Shown piece after piece: positions 37,557 to 45,701 of a stretch of 47,851 nt of DNA. Both the position numbers and the translations under genes were made by a program. The notes beneath the pieces are model-generated. The model saw only the letters and a program-made list of their open reading frames with translations, had not been told where the DNA came from and searched no databases. Every line of letters begins with the position of its first letter. The stretch's first letter is position 1. Origin of the DNA: Burkholderiaceae bacterium (GTDB taxonomy: Bacteria; Pseudomonadota; Gammaproteobacteria; Burkholderiales; Burkholderiaceae_B); NCBI GenBank assembly GCA_020851995.1, contig JADZBO010000250.1:1-47851 (forward strand). The letters are read 5' to 3'.

Positions 37557-38470
37557 TGGCGTACGCGGAGGATTTTTCAGACTGGGTATCAGGCCGTGCG
37601 CAGCGCGTTGAGCGCCTGCTGGATCAATGGCTGCCGGGTTCCGATATTCTGCCGATGCGTTTGCACGACGCCATGCGGTACGCGGTGCTCGGCGGGGGTA
37701 AGCGGGTGCGTGCGGCTCTGGTTTATGCCGCCGGTTGCGCCTGTGCGGGCGCAACCGCGCCGGCCGCCTCCGGGATTGAAACCGCGCTCGACCGGGCGGC
37801 GGCTGCCGTCGAACTGGTTCACGCCTACTCGCTCGTGCACGACGATCTTCCCTGCATGGACGACGACACCCTGCGCCGCGGCAGACCGACATTGCATGTC
37901 CAGTACGACGAGGCCACTGCGCTGCTGGCCGGAGACGCCCTGCAGCCCCTGGCGTTTGACTGGCTGGCACAGATGCCAGTGCCGCCCGCACAGGTCGTGC
38001 GGGCGATTCGTCTGCTGGCGCAAGCTGCTGGCAGTCAGGGTATGGCGGGTGGCCAGGCGATCGACCTGGAAAGCGTGGGCAAGGTGCTCACTCAGGCGGA
38101 GTTGCAGAGGATGCACACGCTCAAAACCGGTGCACTGCTTGCGGCAAGCGTTGAACTGGGCGGGATGGCCGCATCGGCAACGCCCGCCGAGCGCGCGGCG
38201 CTTGACGCCTATGGTCAGGCCATGGGGTTGGCTTTTCAGGTGGTCGACGATGTGCTGGATGTGACCGGCGATACGGCCCAGTTGGGTAAGACGGCAGGCA
38301 AGGACGCGGCCGACAACAAGCCCACGTACGTGGCATTGCTCGGGTTGGACGCGGCGCGTGCTCTTGCAGGCGAACTCCACGAGAAGGCACTGGCATCACT
38401 CGAACCCCTCGGGGAATCCGGGCGATGGCTGGCCGGGGTCGCGGATTTCATCGTCCTGCGCAATAACTGA
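37556..38470 (+). CDS. ispA: Farnesyl diphosphate synthase (polyprenyl synthetase family)
   Basis: This 304-residue all-helical prenyltransferase has GGGKRVRAAL near 47, the first aspartate-rich motif HDDLPCMDDD (95-104) and the second VVDDVLD near 227. The two extra residues in the first motif (DDxxxxD type) are typical of bacterial FPP synthases. It condenses IPP with DMAPP and GPP to C15 farnesyl diphosphate for ubiquinone and undecaprenyl phosphate. It is translationally coupled to xseB and precedes dxs, which makes the pathway's first dedicated intermediate. Confidence 0.94.
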   Translation: MAYAEDFSDWVSGRAQRVERLLDQWLPGSDILPMRLHDAMRYAVLGGGKRVRAALVYAAGCACAGATAPAASGIETALDRAAAAVELVHAYSLVHDDLPCMDDDTLRRGRPTLHVQYDEATALLAGDALQPLAFDWLAQMPVPPAQVVRAIRLLAQAAGSQGMAGGQAIDLESVGKVLTQAELQRMHTLKTGALLAASVELGGMAASATPAERAALDAYGQAMGLAFQVVDDVLDVTGDTAQLGKTAGKDAADNKPTYVALLGLDAARALAGELHEKALASLEPLGESGRWLAGVADFIVLRNN

Positions 38471-38515
38471 TGGTTTCTGGCATGATTTCGTGCTCTGGAT
38501 CGAGTGTATTTTTTT

Positions 38516-40378
38516 ATGTCGACACAACTTCTTGACCGCATCCACTCGCCCGCCGATCTCAAGGGACTCGACCGGCGTGACCTCAAACAGGTCGCCAACG
38601 AGTTGCGCGAGTGCGTTCTGCAGTCCGTGTCCCGCACGGGAGGCCACCTCTCGTCCAACCTCGGCACGATCGAGCTCACGGTCGCGCTGCATTACGTTTT
38701 CGATACGCCCCATGACCGCATCGTCTGGGATGTCGGGCACCAGTCCTACCCGCATAAAATTCTGACCGGTCGCCGTGAGGCAATGTCCACGCTGCGTCAG
38801 TTCGGCGGCATTTCCGGATTCCCCAAACGCTCGGAATCCGAATACGACGCCTTTGGTACCGCGCATTCGTCCACCTCGATCTCGGCCGCGCTGGGCATGG
38901 CGGTCGCCTCGCGCAATGCCGGCGTCTCGCGCCAGCACGTCGCCGTGATCGGCGACGGCGCCATGACGGCCGGCATGGTGTTCGAGGCAATGAACAATGC
39001 CGGTGTCACCCCGGATATCCACTTGCTGGTGATTCTCAACGATAACGACATGTCGATCTCGCCACCCGTGGGAGCGCTCAACCGCTACCTCGCGCGGCTG
39101 ATGTCCGGGCAGTTTTACGCCGCTGCCCGCGATGTGGGGCGTGCCGTGCTGCGTCACATGCCGCCCATGCTAGAACTGGCGCGCAAGCTGGAAGAGCACG
39201 CCAAGGGCATGATCATGCCGGCCACGCTGTTTGAAGAGCTCGGCTTTAACTACGTCGGCCCGATCGACGGCCATGACCTGGATGCGCTGATCCCGATGCT
39301 GCAAAACATGCGTGCGCTGAAGGGGCCGCAGTTCCTGCACGTCGTCACCCGCAAGGGGCAGGGCTACAAGCTGGCTGAGGCGGATCCGGTGCTCTATCAC
39401 GGGCCTGGCAAATTTGACCCGGCCGTTGGGATCCTGAAGCCAGCAGCCGCACCCAAGACGACCTTCACCCAGGTTTTTGGCCACTGGCTGTGTGACATGG
39501 CCGACCACGATACGCGCCTCGTCGGCATAACGCCCGCCATGCGCGAGGGCAGCGGCATGGTCGAGTTCGAGCGCCGTTTCCCGCGCCGTTACTTCGACGT
39601 TGGCATTGCCGAGCAACACGCGGTGACCTTTGCCGCGGGCCTGGCCTGCGAAGGCCAGAAACCCGTGGTGGCGATCTACTCGACTTTCCTGCAGCGGGGC
39701 TACGACCAACTCATCCACGATGTGGCGCTCCAGAACCTCGACGTCACGTTCGCGCTGGATCGCGCCGGGTTGGTGGGCGCCGACGGCGCGACCCATGCCG
39801 GTAACTACGACATTGTCTTCCTGCGCTGCATCCCCAACATGGTGGTCGCGACGCCCTCGGACGAGTGCGAAACCCGGCTGCTGCTGACCACGTGTTATCA
39901 GCATCCCGGGCCGGCCGCCGTGCGCTATCCGCGCGGATCCGGCAGCGGCGCTGCGATTCCGCGCGAGCTTGATTCAGTGCCCCTCGGGCGCGGAATCATC
40001 CGCCGGCGCGGTTCGCGCATCGCATTGCTGGTATTCGGCACCCTGCTGCCTGCCGCCCGGACAGTTGCCGACGCGCTTGACCTCACGCTGTCGGACATGC
40101 GTTTCGTCAAACCCATCGATACCGAACTGATTCTTGAGCTGGCCCAGGACCACGACGCGCTCGTCACGATCGAGGAAGGTGCCATCATGGGCGGCGCGGG
40201 CAGTGCGGTTGCCGAAGCGCTTGCCGCCAATGGGGTGGTGTGCCCGTTGCTGCACCTCGGCTTGCCCGACCGGTTTATCGATCATGGCGAGCAGTCCGCA
40301 TTGCTTGCCAGCGTCGGACTGGACGCCGCAGGGATCGAGCGATCAATTCGCGCCCGTTTCGGCGACAGTCTCGTGTGA
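38516..40378 (+). CDS. dxs: 1-deoxy-D-xylulose-5-phosphate synthase
   Basis: This 620-residue thiamine diphosphate enzyme has [19 protein letters not shown] and the His of [15 protein letters not shown], the ThDP motif [18 protein letters not shown], and the second-domain catalytic [12 protein letters not shown] plus the [13 protein letters not shown] loop. It condenses pyruvate and glyceraldehyde-3-phosphate, the entry step of the MEP isoprenoid pathway. The ATG at 38516 gives [12 protein letters not shown]; the frame is open four codons earlier (GTG) with no better ribosome site. It lies 45 bases after ispA in the same operon. Confidence 0.96.
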   Translation: MSTQLLDRIHSPADLKGLDRRDLKQVANELRECVLQSVSRTGGHLSSNLGTIELTVALHYVFDTPHDRIVWDVGHQSYPHKILTGRREAMSTLRQFGGISGFPKRSESEYDAFGTAHSSTSISAALGMAVASRNAGVSRQHVAVIGDGAMTAGMVFEAMNNAGVTPDIHLLVILNDNDMSISPPVGALNRYLARLMSGQFYAAARDVGRAVLRHMPPMLELARKLEEHAKGMIMPATLFEELGFNYVGPIDGHDLDALIPMLQNMRALKGPQFLHVVTRKGQGYKLAEADPVLYHGPGKFDPAVGILKPAAAPKTTFTQVFGHWLCDMADHDTRLVGITPAMREGSGMVEFERRFPRRYFDVGIAEQHAVTFAAGLACEGQKPVVAIYSTFLQRGYDQLIHDVALQNLDVTFALDRAGLVGADGATHAGNYDIVFLRCIPNMVVATPSDECETRLLLTTCYQHPGPAAVRYPRGSGSGAAIPRELDSVPLGRGIIRRRGSRIALLVFGTLLPAARTVADALDLTLSDMRFVKPIDTELILELAQDHDALVTIEEGAIMGGAGSAVAEALAANGVVCPLLHLGLPDRFIDHGEQSALLASVGLDAAGIERSIRARFGDSLV

Positions 40379-40389
40379 GCAATGCGACC

Positions 40390-40453
40390 GGGCCAGGCCG
40401 GGCTGAGTTGCATACAGCCTCATCCCGGCCTCACCCGGCCTGACCCGGCCTCA
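40390..40453 (+). repeat. 10-bp tandem repeats and hairpin after dxs
   Basis: Three 10-base units CCCGGCCTSA lie at 40424-40453. An upstream segment (40390-40407) is nearly complementary to 40430-40446, giving a long G/C-rich hairpin shortly after the dxs stop. There is no U tract, so it could be a factor-assisted terminator or an RNA-stabilising stem. Confidence 0.6.
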
Positions 40454-40475
40454 CCTGCATCTCTCAGTGTTCAGT

Positions 40476-40504
40476 TTGCTTTATCCCGCTAACTGCGCGA
40501 TAAT
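40476..40504 (+). promoter_or_regulatory. Promoter of the rpsF operon
   Basis: TTGCTT (40476-40481), 17 bases, then GATAAT (40499-40504, 5/6 to the -10 consensus). It lies about 110 bases before rpsF, leaving a leader in which S6-S18 autoregulation could act, as known for this operon in other bacteria; no such element was positively identified. Confidence 0.6.
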
Positions 40505-40615
40505 GCACGGCTTTCTTGCTCGACCGTCCAGTTGCGCCTTCTGCGCAAATCGTGCCGGCGGGCTGTCCCCGGAGTGCAAATTTGCCCATCCGGACATCCT
40601 CAGGAGTACTTCTGC

Positions 40616-40990
40616 ATGCGTAATTACGAAGTCGTTTTCATTGTTCATCCAGACCAGAGCGAGCAAGTGCCCGCCATGGTCGAGCGTTACCAGACGCTCG
40701 TCACCAGCCAGGGCGGCAAGATTCACCGCCTGGAAGACTGGGGCCGTCGCCAGCTGGCCTACCCGATCCAGAAGCTCGTCAAGGCGCATTACGTCTGCTT
40801 CAACATCGAGTGCGGTCAGGCTACCCTCGACGAACTCGAACACTCGTTCCGTTACAACGATGCCGTCCTGCGTCACATGGTGATCAAGACGAAAACCGCC
40901 CAGACCGCGCCATCGATCATGATGAAGCAAGTCGAGCGCGACGAAGCCCGCAAGGCCTCCGCCGAAGCATCGCCGAGCGAAGCCGAGTAA
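40616..40990 (+). CDS. rpsF: 30S ribosomal protein S6
   Basis: This 124-residue protein matches S6: [30 protein letters not shown] and HYVCFNIE, followed by a short acidic C-terminal tail. It binds S18 and 16S rRNA in the platform of the small subunit. The ATG at 40616 has CAGGAG upstream and the family N-terminus; the open frame before it is leader sequence. It is first in rpsF-priB-rpsR-rplI. Confidence 0.96.
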   Translation: MRNYEVVFIVHPDQSEQVPAMVERYQTLVTSQGGKIHRLEDWGRRQLAYPIQKLVKAHYVCFNIECGQATLDELEHSFRYNDAVLRHMVIKTKTAQTAPSIMMKQVERDEARKASAEASPSEAE

Positions 40991-40999
40991 TCCGTCGTC

Positions 41000-41308
41000 G
41001 TGCCAGGCCAGCCGCAGTCAAACCGGCTCGAGTTGACAGGACAGGTTGTCGAGGTCTCCCCACTCAGGTTCACACCGGCCGGGGTACCAGTTCTCGAATT
41101 CCTGATCTCACACGAGTCCGAGGTGACCGAAGCGGGCCAGCAACGCCGGGTTGCACTCACGATACCCGTGATTGCGCTAGGCGATTTGGCACGGATGTCG
41201 GGGGTGTTGCAATTAGGCGGTTCGGTGCGGATTCAGGGTTTTCTGGCCCCGCAACGAAAGGATTCTCCAAGATTCAGGCTGCATGCGCAGCTTATTCAAC
41301 AAATTTGA
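41000..41308 (+). CDS. priB: Primosomal replication protein PriB
   Basis: This 102-residue single OB-fold protein begins NRLELTGQVVEVSPLRFTPAG, with the LEF strand and a C-terminal GSVRIQGFLA strand characteristic of PriB between rpsF and rpsR. It binds single-stranded DNA and helps PriA reload DnaB at stalled forks; DnaB is encoded 1.7 kb downstream. The start is a GTG at 41000, nine bases after rpsF, with no ATG before the conserved region. Confidence 0.92.
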   Translation: MPGQPQSNRLELTGQVVEVSPLRFTPAGVPVLEFLISHESEVTEAGQQRRVALTIPVIALGDLARMSGVLQLGGSVRIQGFLAPQRKDSPRFRLHAQLIQQI

Positions 41309-41320
41309 ACAAGGCATATC

Positions 41321-41593
41321 ATGGCTTTCTTCGGCAAGCGTAAAGAAAAAAAGAAGTTCACCCAGCAGAACCCGCTGTTCAAGCGTCGCAAGTTCTGCCG
41401 CTTCAGCGCCGCGGGCGTTGACGAAATCGATTACAAAGATCTCGACACCCTGCGTGACTTCATCCAGGAAAACGGCAAGATCATCCCGGCTCGTCTGACG
41501 GGCACCAAGGCGCTCTACCAGCGCCAACTCGACACCGCCATCAAGCGCGCGCGCTTCCTGGCGTTGTTGCCCTTCACCGACAACCACAACTGA
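41321..41593 (+). CDS. rpsR: 30S ribosomal protein S18
   Basis: This 90-residue protein has the S18 core [45 protein letters not shown] and [14 protein letters not shown]. It pairs with S6. A lysine-rich N-terminal stretch precedes the core. It lies 12 bases after priB and 14 bases before rplI in one operon. Confidence 0.97.
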   Translation: MAFFGKRKEKKKFTQQNPLFKRRKFCRFSAAGVDEIDYKDLDTLRDFIQENGKIIPARLTGTKALYQRQLDTAIKRARFLALLPFTDNHN

Positions 41594-41607
41594 TCCGGGG
41601 GCCAAAC

Positions 41608-42063
41608 ATGCAAATCATTCTGCTCGAAAAAGTCGTCAACGTTGGCAACCTTGGCGAAGTCGTGCGCGTGCGCGACGGTTATGCCCGCAATTTCCTGATT
41701 CCGCAAAAGAAAGCCCGCCGGGCAACCGAAGCGGCGCTCAAAGAGTTCGAAGCGCGTCGCGCCGAACTCGAAAAGGTCCAGGCCGAGAAGCTCGCCGCTT
41801 CGCAGGCTCTGGGCGAGCGCCTCGAAGGCTACGTCCTGTCGATCTCGCAGAAGGCCGGCGTCGACGGTCGTCTGTTCGGGTCGGTCACCAACATGGACGT
41901 CGCTTCCGGGCTGATCGCTGCGGGCTTTGCTGGCATCGAAAAGGCGCAAGTTCGCCTGCCCGAAGGTCCACTCAAGACCATTGGCGAAGCCGAGATCCAG
42001 GTTGCCCTGCATCCCGACGTCGTCAGCACGATCAAGGTCGTGGTGGTCGGCGAAGTGGCCTGA
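41608..42063 (+). CDS. rplI: 50S ribosomal protein L9
   Basis: This 151-residue protein has the L9 N-terminal domain [19 protein letters not shown] and [13 protein letters not shown], the long connecting helix (about 40-75, Glu/Ala/Lys-rich) and the C-terminal [14 protein letters not shown] domain. L9 reaches across ribosomes and limits frameshifting. It ends the ribosomal operon and is followed 30 bases later by a strong terminator. Confidence 0.97.
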   Translation: MQIILLEKVVNVGNLGEVVRVRDGYARNFLIPQKKARRATEAALKEFEARRAELEKVQAEKLAASQALGERLEGYVLSISQKAGVDGRLFGSVTNMDVASGLIAAGFAGIEKAQVRLPEGPLKTIGEAEIQVALHPDVVSTIKVVVVGEVA

Positions 42064-42093
42064 TTGACGATCAAGTCAGTCACCGCATCGTGC

Positions 42094-42120
42094 AAAAAGC
42101 CGGCCCAAAGCCGGCTTTTT
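42094..42120 (+). terminator. Intrinsic terminator after rplI
   Basis: AAAAAGCCGGC (42094-42104), a CCAAA loop and GCCGGCTTTTT (42110-42120) form a perfect 11-base stem whose right arm is the T run. It closes the rpsF operon 25 bases before the next gene. Confidence 0.93.
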
Positions 42121-42144
42121 GTTGCCTGTTGACTCTCCTGTCCC

Positions 42145-42978
42145 ATGTCTGACAACGACGACACCAGTTTTAACGCGGCGCTTGCCCAGTGGCTTGCCAG
42201 CCACGCTGGTGATCGCCCGGGTGTGCGCCTGATCGAACTCGATGGCCGCCGTTGCGTCGTCAAGCGGCGCCACGATACGTTCTGGACGCGGGCCACGTTT
42301 TTTCTGCGCTATCTGCGCTCGTCTATCAGCGCGATCGTCTGCCTGCTGACCCTCGGGGAGTTTCCATCGGTTCGCGTTTTGCTGCGCAACGGCCTTGATG
42401 ACGAGGCCGAGCGCCTGCGCCTGTTGCGTGCCGCCGGGCAACGGGTGCCGGCCATTCTTCACCACGGGCGCGGCGTGCTGGTGCTTGAATTCGTGGGTCA
42501 GGACCTCCCTTACCTCATCCGGATCGGAACGCCTGCCGAGCGGCTGCAGTGGATGGCGGCCGCCGCGCGCGATCTGGCCGAGTTTCACGGGGCCGGGTTT
42601 GTACATGGCGGCGCACAACTGCGTAATCTGATGTGGCGGGATTCGCTGACCCGAATCGACTTCGAGGAAAACATCGGTGCAGCGCTCTCGCGCCCGCTAG
42701 GGCAGGCCTACGATGTCTACCAGATGATCTCGTCCATGGCCGGGCTCAGGGGTCACGAATTCAATCCGGTCAACCGCCAGGAGCTATGCGACGCATTGCT
42801 GGACGCTTATCTTCTGGCGAATCCGGATCCGGCTGTCAGGGCGCAGCTTCAACGGATGGCCAAAGCGCTCGCAAGAGTGCGCCGTCAACTGGGCTGGTTG
42901 CTGGTCAGGGCTCCGGGCCGCGATCTTCAGGGTGTCGTGCACGTTGCGGATGCCCTTGCGGTTATGATTGTTCAATGA
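42145..42978 (+). CDS. Kinase-fold protein with non-canonical catalytic loop (Bud32/RIO/WaaP-like)
   Basis: This 277-residue protein shows protein kinase-like fold landmarks in order: RRCVVKRRH with the beta-3 lysine Lys40, an acidic ERLRLLRAAG helix, the hinge-like VLEFVG, then HGGAQLRNLM (154-163) and IDFEENIG (171-178). In active Bud32/RIO/lipopolysaccharide kinases these last motifs are HGDxxxxN and DFG/DFD. Here the catalytic Asp is Gly156, while Asn161 and the metal Asp172 are kept. A hydrophobic segment at about 51-70 may contact the membrane. The stop overlaps the dnaB start (ATGA), so the gene is translationally coupled to the replicative helicase. Substrate and activity are unknown; sugar-lipid or protein phosphorylation and pseudokinase are all open. 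Confidence 0.72.
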   Translation: MSDNDDTSFNAALAQWLASHAGDRPGVRLIELDGRRCVVKRRHDTFWTRATFFLRYLRSSISAIVCLLTLGEFPSVRVLLRNGLDDEAERLRLLRAAGQRVPAILHHGRGVLVLEFVGQDLPYLIRIGTPAERLQWMAAAARDLAEFHGAGFVHGGAQLRNLMWRDSLTRIDFEENIGAALSRPLGQAYDVYQMISSMAGLRGHEFNPVNRQELCDALLDAYLLANPDPAVRAQLQRMAKALARVRRQLGWLLVRAPGRDLQGVVHVADALAVMIVQ

Positions 42979-44351
42979 GCCTGTCGCAAGATCCCCAACT
43001 TGATTACCTCCGTGTTCCGCCGCACTCGATTGAGGCCGAGCAGTCCGTTCTGGGCGGCCTGCTGCTCGATAACGCCGCCTGGGAACGCATCACCGATGTC
43101 GTCGGTGAAGATGATTTCTACCGGCACGATCACAAGCTGATCTGGCAGCATATTGCCCGTCTGATCAATCTTTCGCGTCCGGCGGATGTCGTGACGGTGC
43201 ACGAATCCCTCACCAGCGTCGCCAAGGCCGACGAAGCCGGTGGCCTTGGCTACCTGAATGCGCTGGCGCACAATACGCCATCGGCCGCCAACATCCGGCG
43301 TTACGCAGAGATCGTGCGCGAGCGCGCCATGCTGCGCAAGCTCGTCGCCGTAGCCGACGAGATTTCCGAAACCGCCTTCAATCCCCAGGGTAAGGAGGCA
43401 CGTCAGCTGCTCGACGAAGCCGAATCCAAAGTGTTTCGGATCGCCCAGGAAGGCTCCAAGAATGCCGCGGGCTTTCGTGCAATTCAGCCGCTGCTTTCCG
43501 AAGTGGTCGAGCGCATTGATGAGCTCTATCACCGCGAGGGCGATTCCGATGTCACCGGGGTGCCGACCGGCTTTACCGACCTGGACAAAATGACCTCGGG
43601 ATTTCAGGCGGGCGACCTGATCATTGTGGCGGGCCGTCCATCCATGGGCAAAACGTCCTTTGCCATGAACGTCGGAGAGCACGTCGCGATCGAGCAGGGT
43701 CTTCCGGTTGCCGTGTTTTCGATGGAAATGGGTGCGGTCCAGCTCGCCATGCGGATGCTGGGTTCGGTCGGCATGCTGGATCAGCAACGCATGCGAACCG
43801 GCAAACTGCTGGCCGACGACTGGCCCCGGGTGACGCACGCGGTGCAACGCATGCAGGATGCCTCGCTGTATATCGACGAGACCCCGGCGCTTACCTCGGT
43901 GGAAGTGCGCGCGCGCGCCAGGCGCCTGGCGCGTCAGTACGGCAAGCTCGGGCTGATCATCATCGATTACCTGCAACTCATGGGGTCGAGTTCCTCCGGG
44001 GAAAATCGTGCCACCGAGATTTCGGAAATCAGCCGTTCGCTCAAGGCGCTTGCCAAAGAACTCGAATGTCCCCTGATCGCGCTTTCCCAGCTCAACCGCA
44101 GTCTGGAGCAACGTCCGAACAAACGCCCGGTGATGAGTGATCTGCGCGAATCCGGCGCCATCGAGCAGGATGCGGACATCATTCTTTTCATTTATCGGGA
44201 TGAGGTCTACAACCCCGATTCCCCCGACAAGGGGACCGCTGAAATCATCATCGGCAAGCAGCGTAACGGCCCCATCGGCCACGTGCGGCTGACCTTCCAG
44301 GGATCAAGTACCCGGTTCCTGAACTTCAGTTCGGGTGGTGGTGGTTATTGA
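42975..44351 (+). CDS. dnaB: Replicative DNA helicase DnaB
   Basis: This 458-residue hexameric helicase has the N-terminal collar domain (PPHSIEAEQSVLGGLLLD and the LGYLNALAHNTPSAANIRRYA linker), then the RecA-like motor with Walker A GRPSMGKTSFAMN (about 219-231), MEMGAVQLAMRM, Walker B LIIIDYLQLM and the C-terminal QRNGPIGHVRLTF. It unwinds DNA ahead of the fork. The ATG at 42975 overlaps the stop of the kinase-fold gene. No intein is present. It converges with the endopeptidase gene, with 12 bases between stops. Confidence 0.97.
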   Translation: MSLSQDPQLDYLRVPPHSIEAEQSVLGGLLLDNAAWERITDVVGEDDFYRHDHKLIWQHIARLINLSRPADVVTVHESLTSVAKADEAGGLGYLNALAHNTPSAANIRRYAEIVRERAMLRKLVAVADEISETAFNPQGKEARQLLDEAESKVFRIAQEGSKNAAGFRAIQPLLSEVVERIDELYHREGDSDVTGVPTGFTDLDKMTSGFQAGDLIIVAGRPSMGKTSFAMNVGEHVAIEQGLPVAVFSMEMGAVQLAMRMLGSVGMLDQQRMRTGKLLADDWPRVTHAVQRMQDASLYIDETPALTSVEVRARARRLARQYGKLGLIIIDYLQLMGSSSSGENRATEISEISRSLKALAKELECPLIALSQLNRSLEQRPNKRPVMSDLRESGAIEQDADIILFIYRDEVYNPDSPDKGTAEIIIGKQRNGPIGHVRLTFQGSSTRFLNFSSGGGGY

Positions 44352-44363
44352 ACTTTTCCAGCG

Positions 44364-45443
44364 TTAGAGCACCGTATCGGGCGCTGACGCAAGCTCCTTG
44401 CGCTGGACGAGTTGCCGAATCCGGATGGCATCACCGATTCGCGTTGATTTGCCTTCGGCGTTCAGCAAAACGATCGCGGTGTCGCGATTGTTGATGCGCG
44501 CCACCATCACAAGGCACTGACCGGCTTCATTGATGTAACCCGTCTTGGACACCCGGATGTCCCAGTCGCGATTGGCCACCAGCATGTTGGTGTTGCGAAA
44601 GAGGGTGGTGCGCCCGCTTTTGAACTTGACCTCGTGCTCCTGGTCGGTGGTGTAGCGGTGGATCGCTTCGCGCGAGGCGGAGGCCTGGAGCAGTTTGACC
44701 AGGTCGCTTGGTGTGGCTACGTTGTCGCTGGACAAGCCGGTTGGCTCGACAAACTGTGAGCGAGACATGCCGATCTCCTGGGCCTTCGCGTTCATCGCGG
44801 CGACAAACGCAGGAAGGCCACCCGGATACGTCCGTCCAAGCGCGTTGGCGGCACGGTTTTCGGAGGACATCAGCGCAAGGTGGAGCATCTCCGCGCGGGT
44901 CAGTTTGGTACCCACCGCAAGGCGCGAGCGGCTGTGTTTGACCGTATCCACATCGTCTTGCGTGACTTCGATGACATCGCTCAGCGGTAGCTTGGAGTCA
45001 ACGATCACGATGGCTGTCATCAGCTTCGTGATGGAAGCGATCGGGCGGGGGACATCGTCGTTACGGGAGTAAAGTACCGCGCTGCTGGAGAGATCCTGCA
45101 CGTAGACGACATGCGAGCGCACCGCACCGTAGGACGTGACCTTGGCCACCGGGGCGGCTTTTGCCGCAGCTGTTTTGGCAGCCGCCTGTTTGGAACTGTT
45201 GGCAGCCGACTTGGCCTTTGTGTTCTTGGCTTCCGGCTTTTTAGCCGTCGTGGAGGATTTGGGTGCTGATTTCGCCGGGGTTTCGGCGGACTTTTTGGCA
45301 CCGCTGCCAGATTTTTGCTGGGATTGCGATGTGCTGGACGCTTTATCCTGACCGACAGCGATCCCGGCAGAGAGCGAAAGCGCCACCGCGAGCAGTGACG
45401 TCAGACAGGACTTGCGATACTTCCATTGCAGCGGCAAATGCAT
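44364..45443 (-). CDS. D-alanyl-D-alanine endopeptidase, peptidase S11 family (PbpG/PBP7-like)
   Basis: This 359-residue secreted protein has a signal peptide (about 1-31, basic YRK then SLLAVALSLSAGIAVG and cleavage near AVGQD). A roughly 70-residue Lys/Ala/Ser-rich linker follows, then the penicillin-binding fold with SITK (Ser137-Lys140), SEN (194-196) and KTG near 305. It acts in the periplasm on peptidoglycan cross-links and is penicillin-sensitive. The basic linker probably runs along the cell wall. The start at 45443 gives a normal signal peptide. A TATAAT box lies about 35 bases upstream. Confidence 0.92.
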   Translation of the reverse strand: MHLPLQWKYRKSCLTSLLAVALSLSAGIAVGQDKASSTSQSQQKSGSGAKKSAETPAKSAPKSSTTAKKPEAKNTKAKSAANSSKQAAAKTAAAKAAPVAKVTSYGAVRSHVVYVQDLSSSAVLYSRNDDVPRPIASITKLMTAIVIVDSKLPLSDVIEVTQDDVDTVKHSRSRLAVGTKLTRAEMLHLALMSSENRAANALGRTYPGGLPAFVAAMNAKAQEIGMSRSQFVEPTGLSSDNVATPSDLVKLLQASASREAIHRYTTDQEHEVKFKSGRTTLFRNTNMLVANRDWDIRVSKTGYINEAGQCLVMVARINNRDTAIVLLNAEGKSTRIGDAIRIRQLVQRKELASAPDTVL

Positions 45444-45701
45444 CCCTAATGCCCGGTTTTTTTTTAAAATCTAATCGAATTATATAGTTAGAGATGAAAC
45501 TTAAACCTGTTTTTACGTAAATATTTGCTACAGCAGTGTGGTCTTTTGATGTGTCGAAACAAACTCTGTCCTTGCGAATGAACTCTGTCCTTCGGCAACT
45601 TCGCTCAATGCATTTGAAAGTGGCTATATTTTGCAGCTAAATGCTGAACAATTTCTCGCAACAAGCGGTTCGCAATGTTTCTGGAACTCTGCATCAGCCA
45701 C
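45444..45701. other. A/T-rich intergenic region with a short direct repeat
   Basis: This 258-base region separates the endopeptidase start from the end of the GGDEF-EAL gene. It is clearly richer in A and T than the rest of the window. AACTCTGTCCTT occurs at 45562-45573 and 45581-45592. No gene and no clear terminator for the GGDEF-EAL gene were found. Confidence 0.5.
45479..45484 (-). promoter_or_regulatory. Consensus -10 box of the endopeptidase gene
   Basis: A perfect TATAAT on the minus strand lies 35 bases before the ATG in an A/T-rich stretch. The -35 region is weak (GGTTTA at a 17-base spacing), so an activator or an alternative -35 is possible. Confidence 0.5.
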
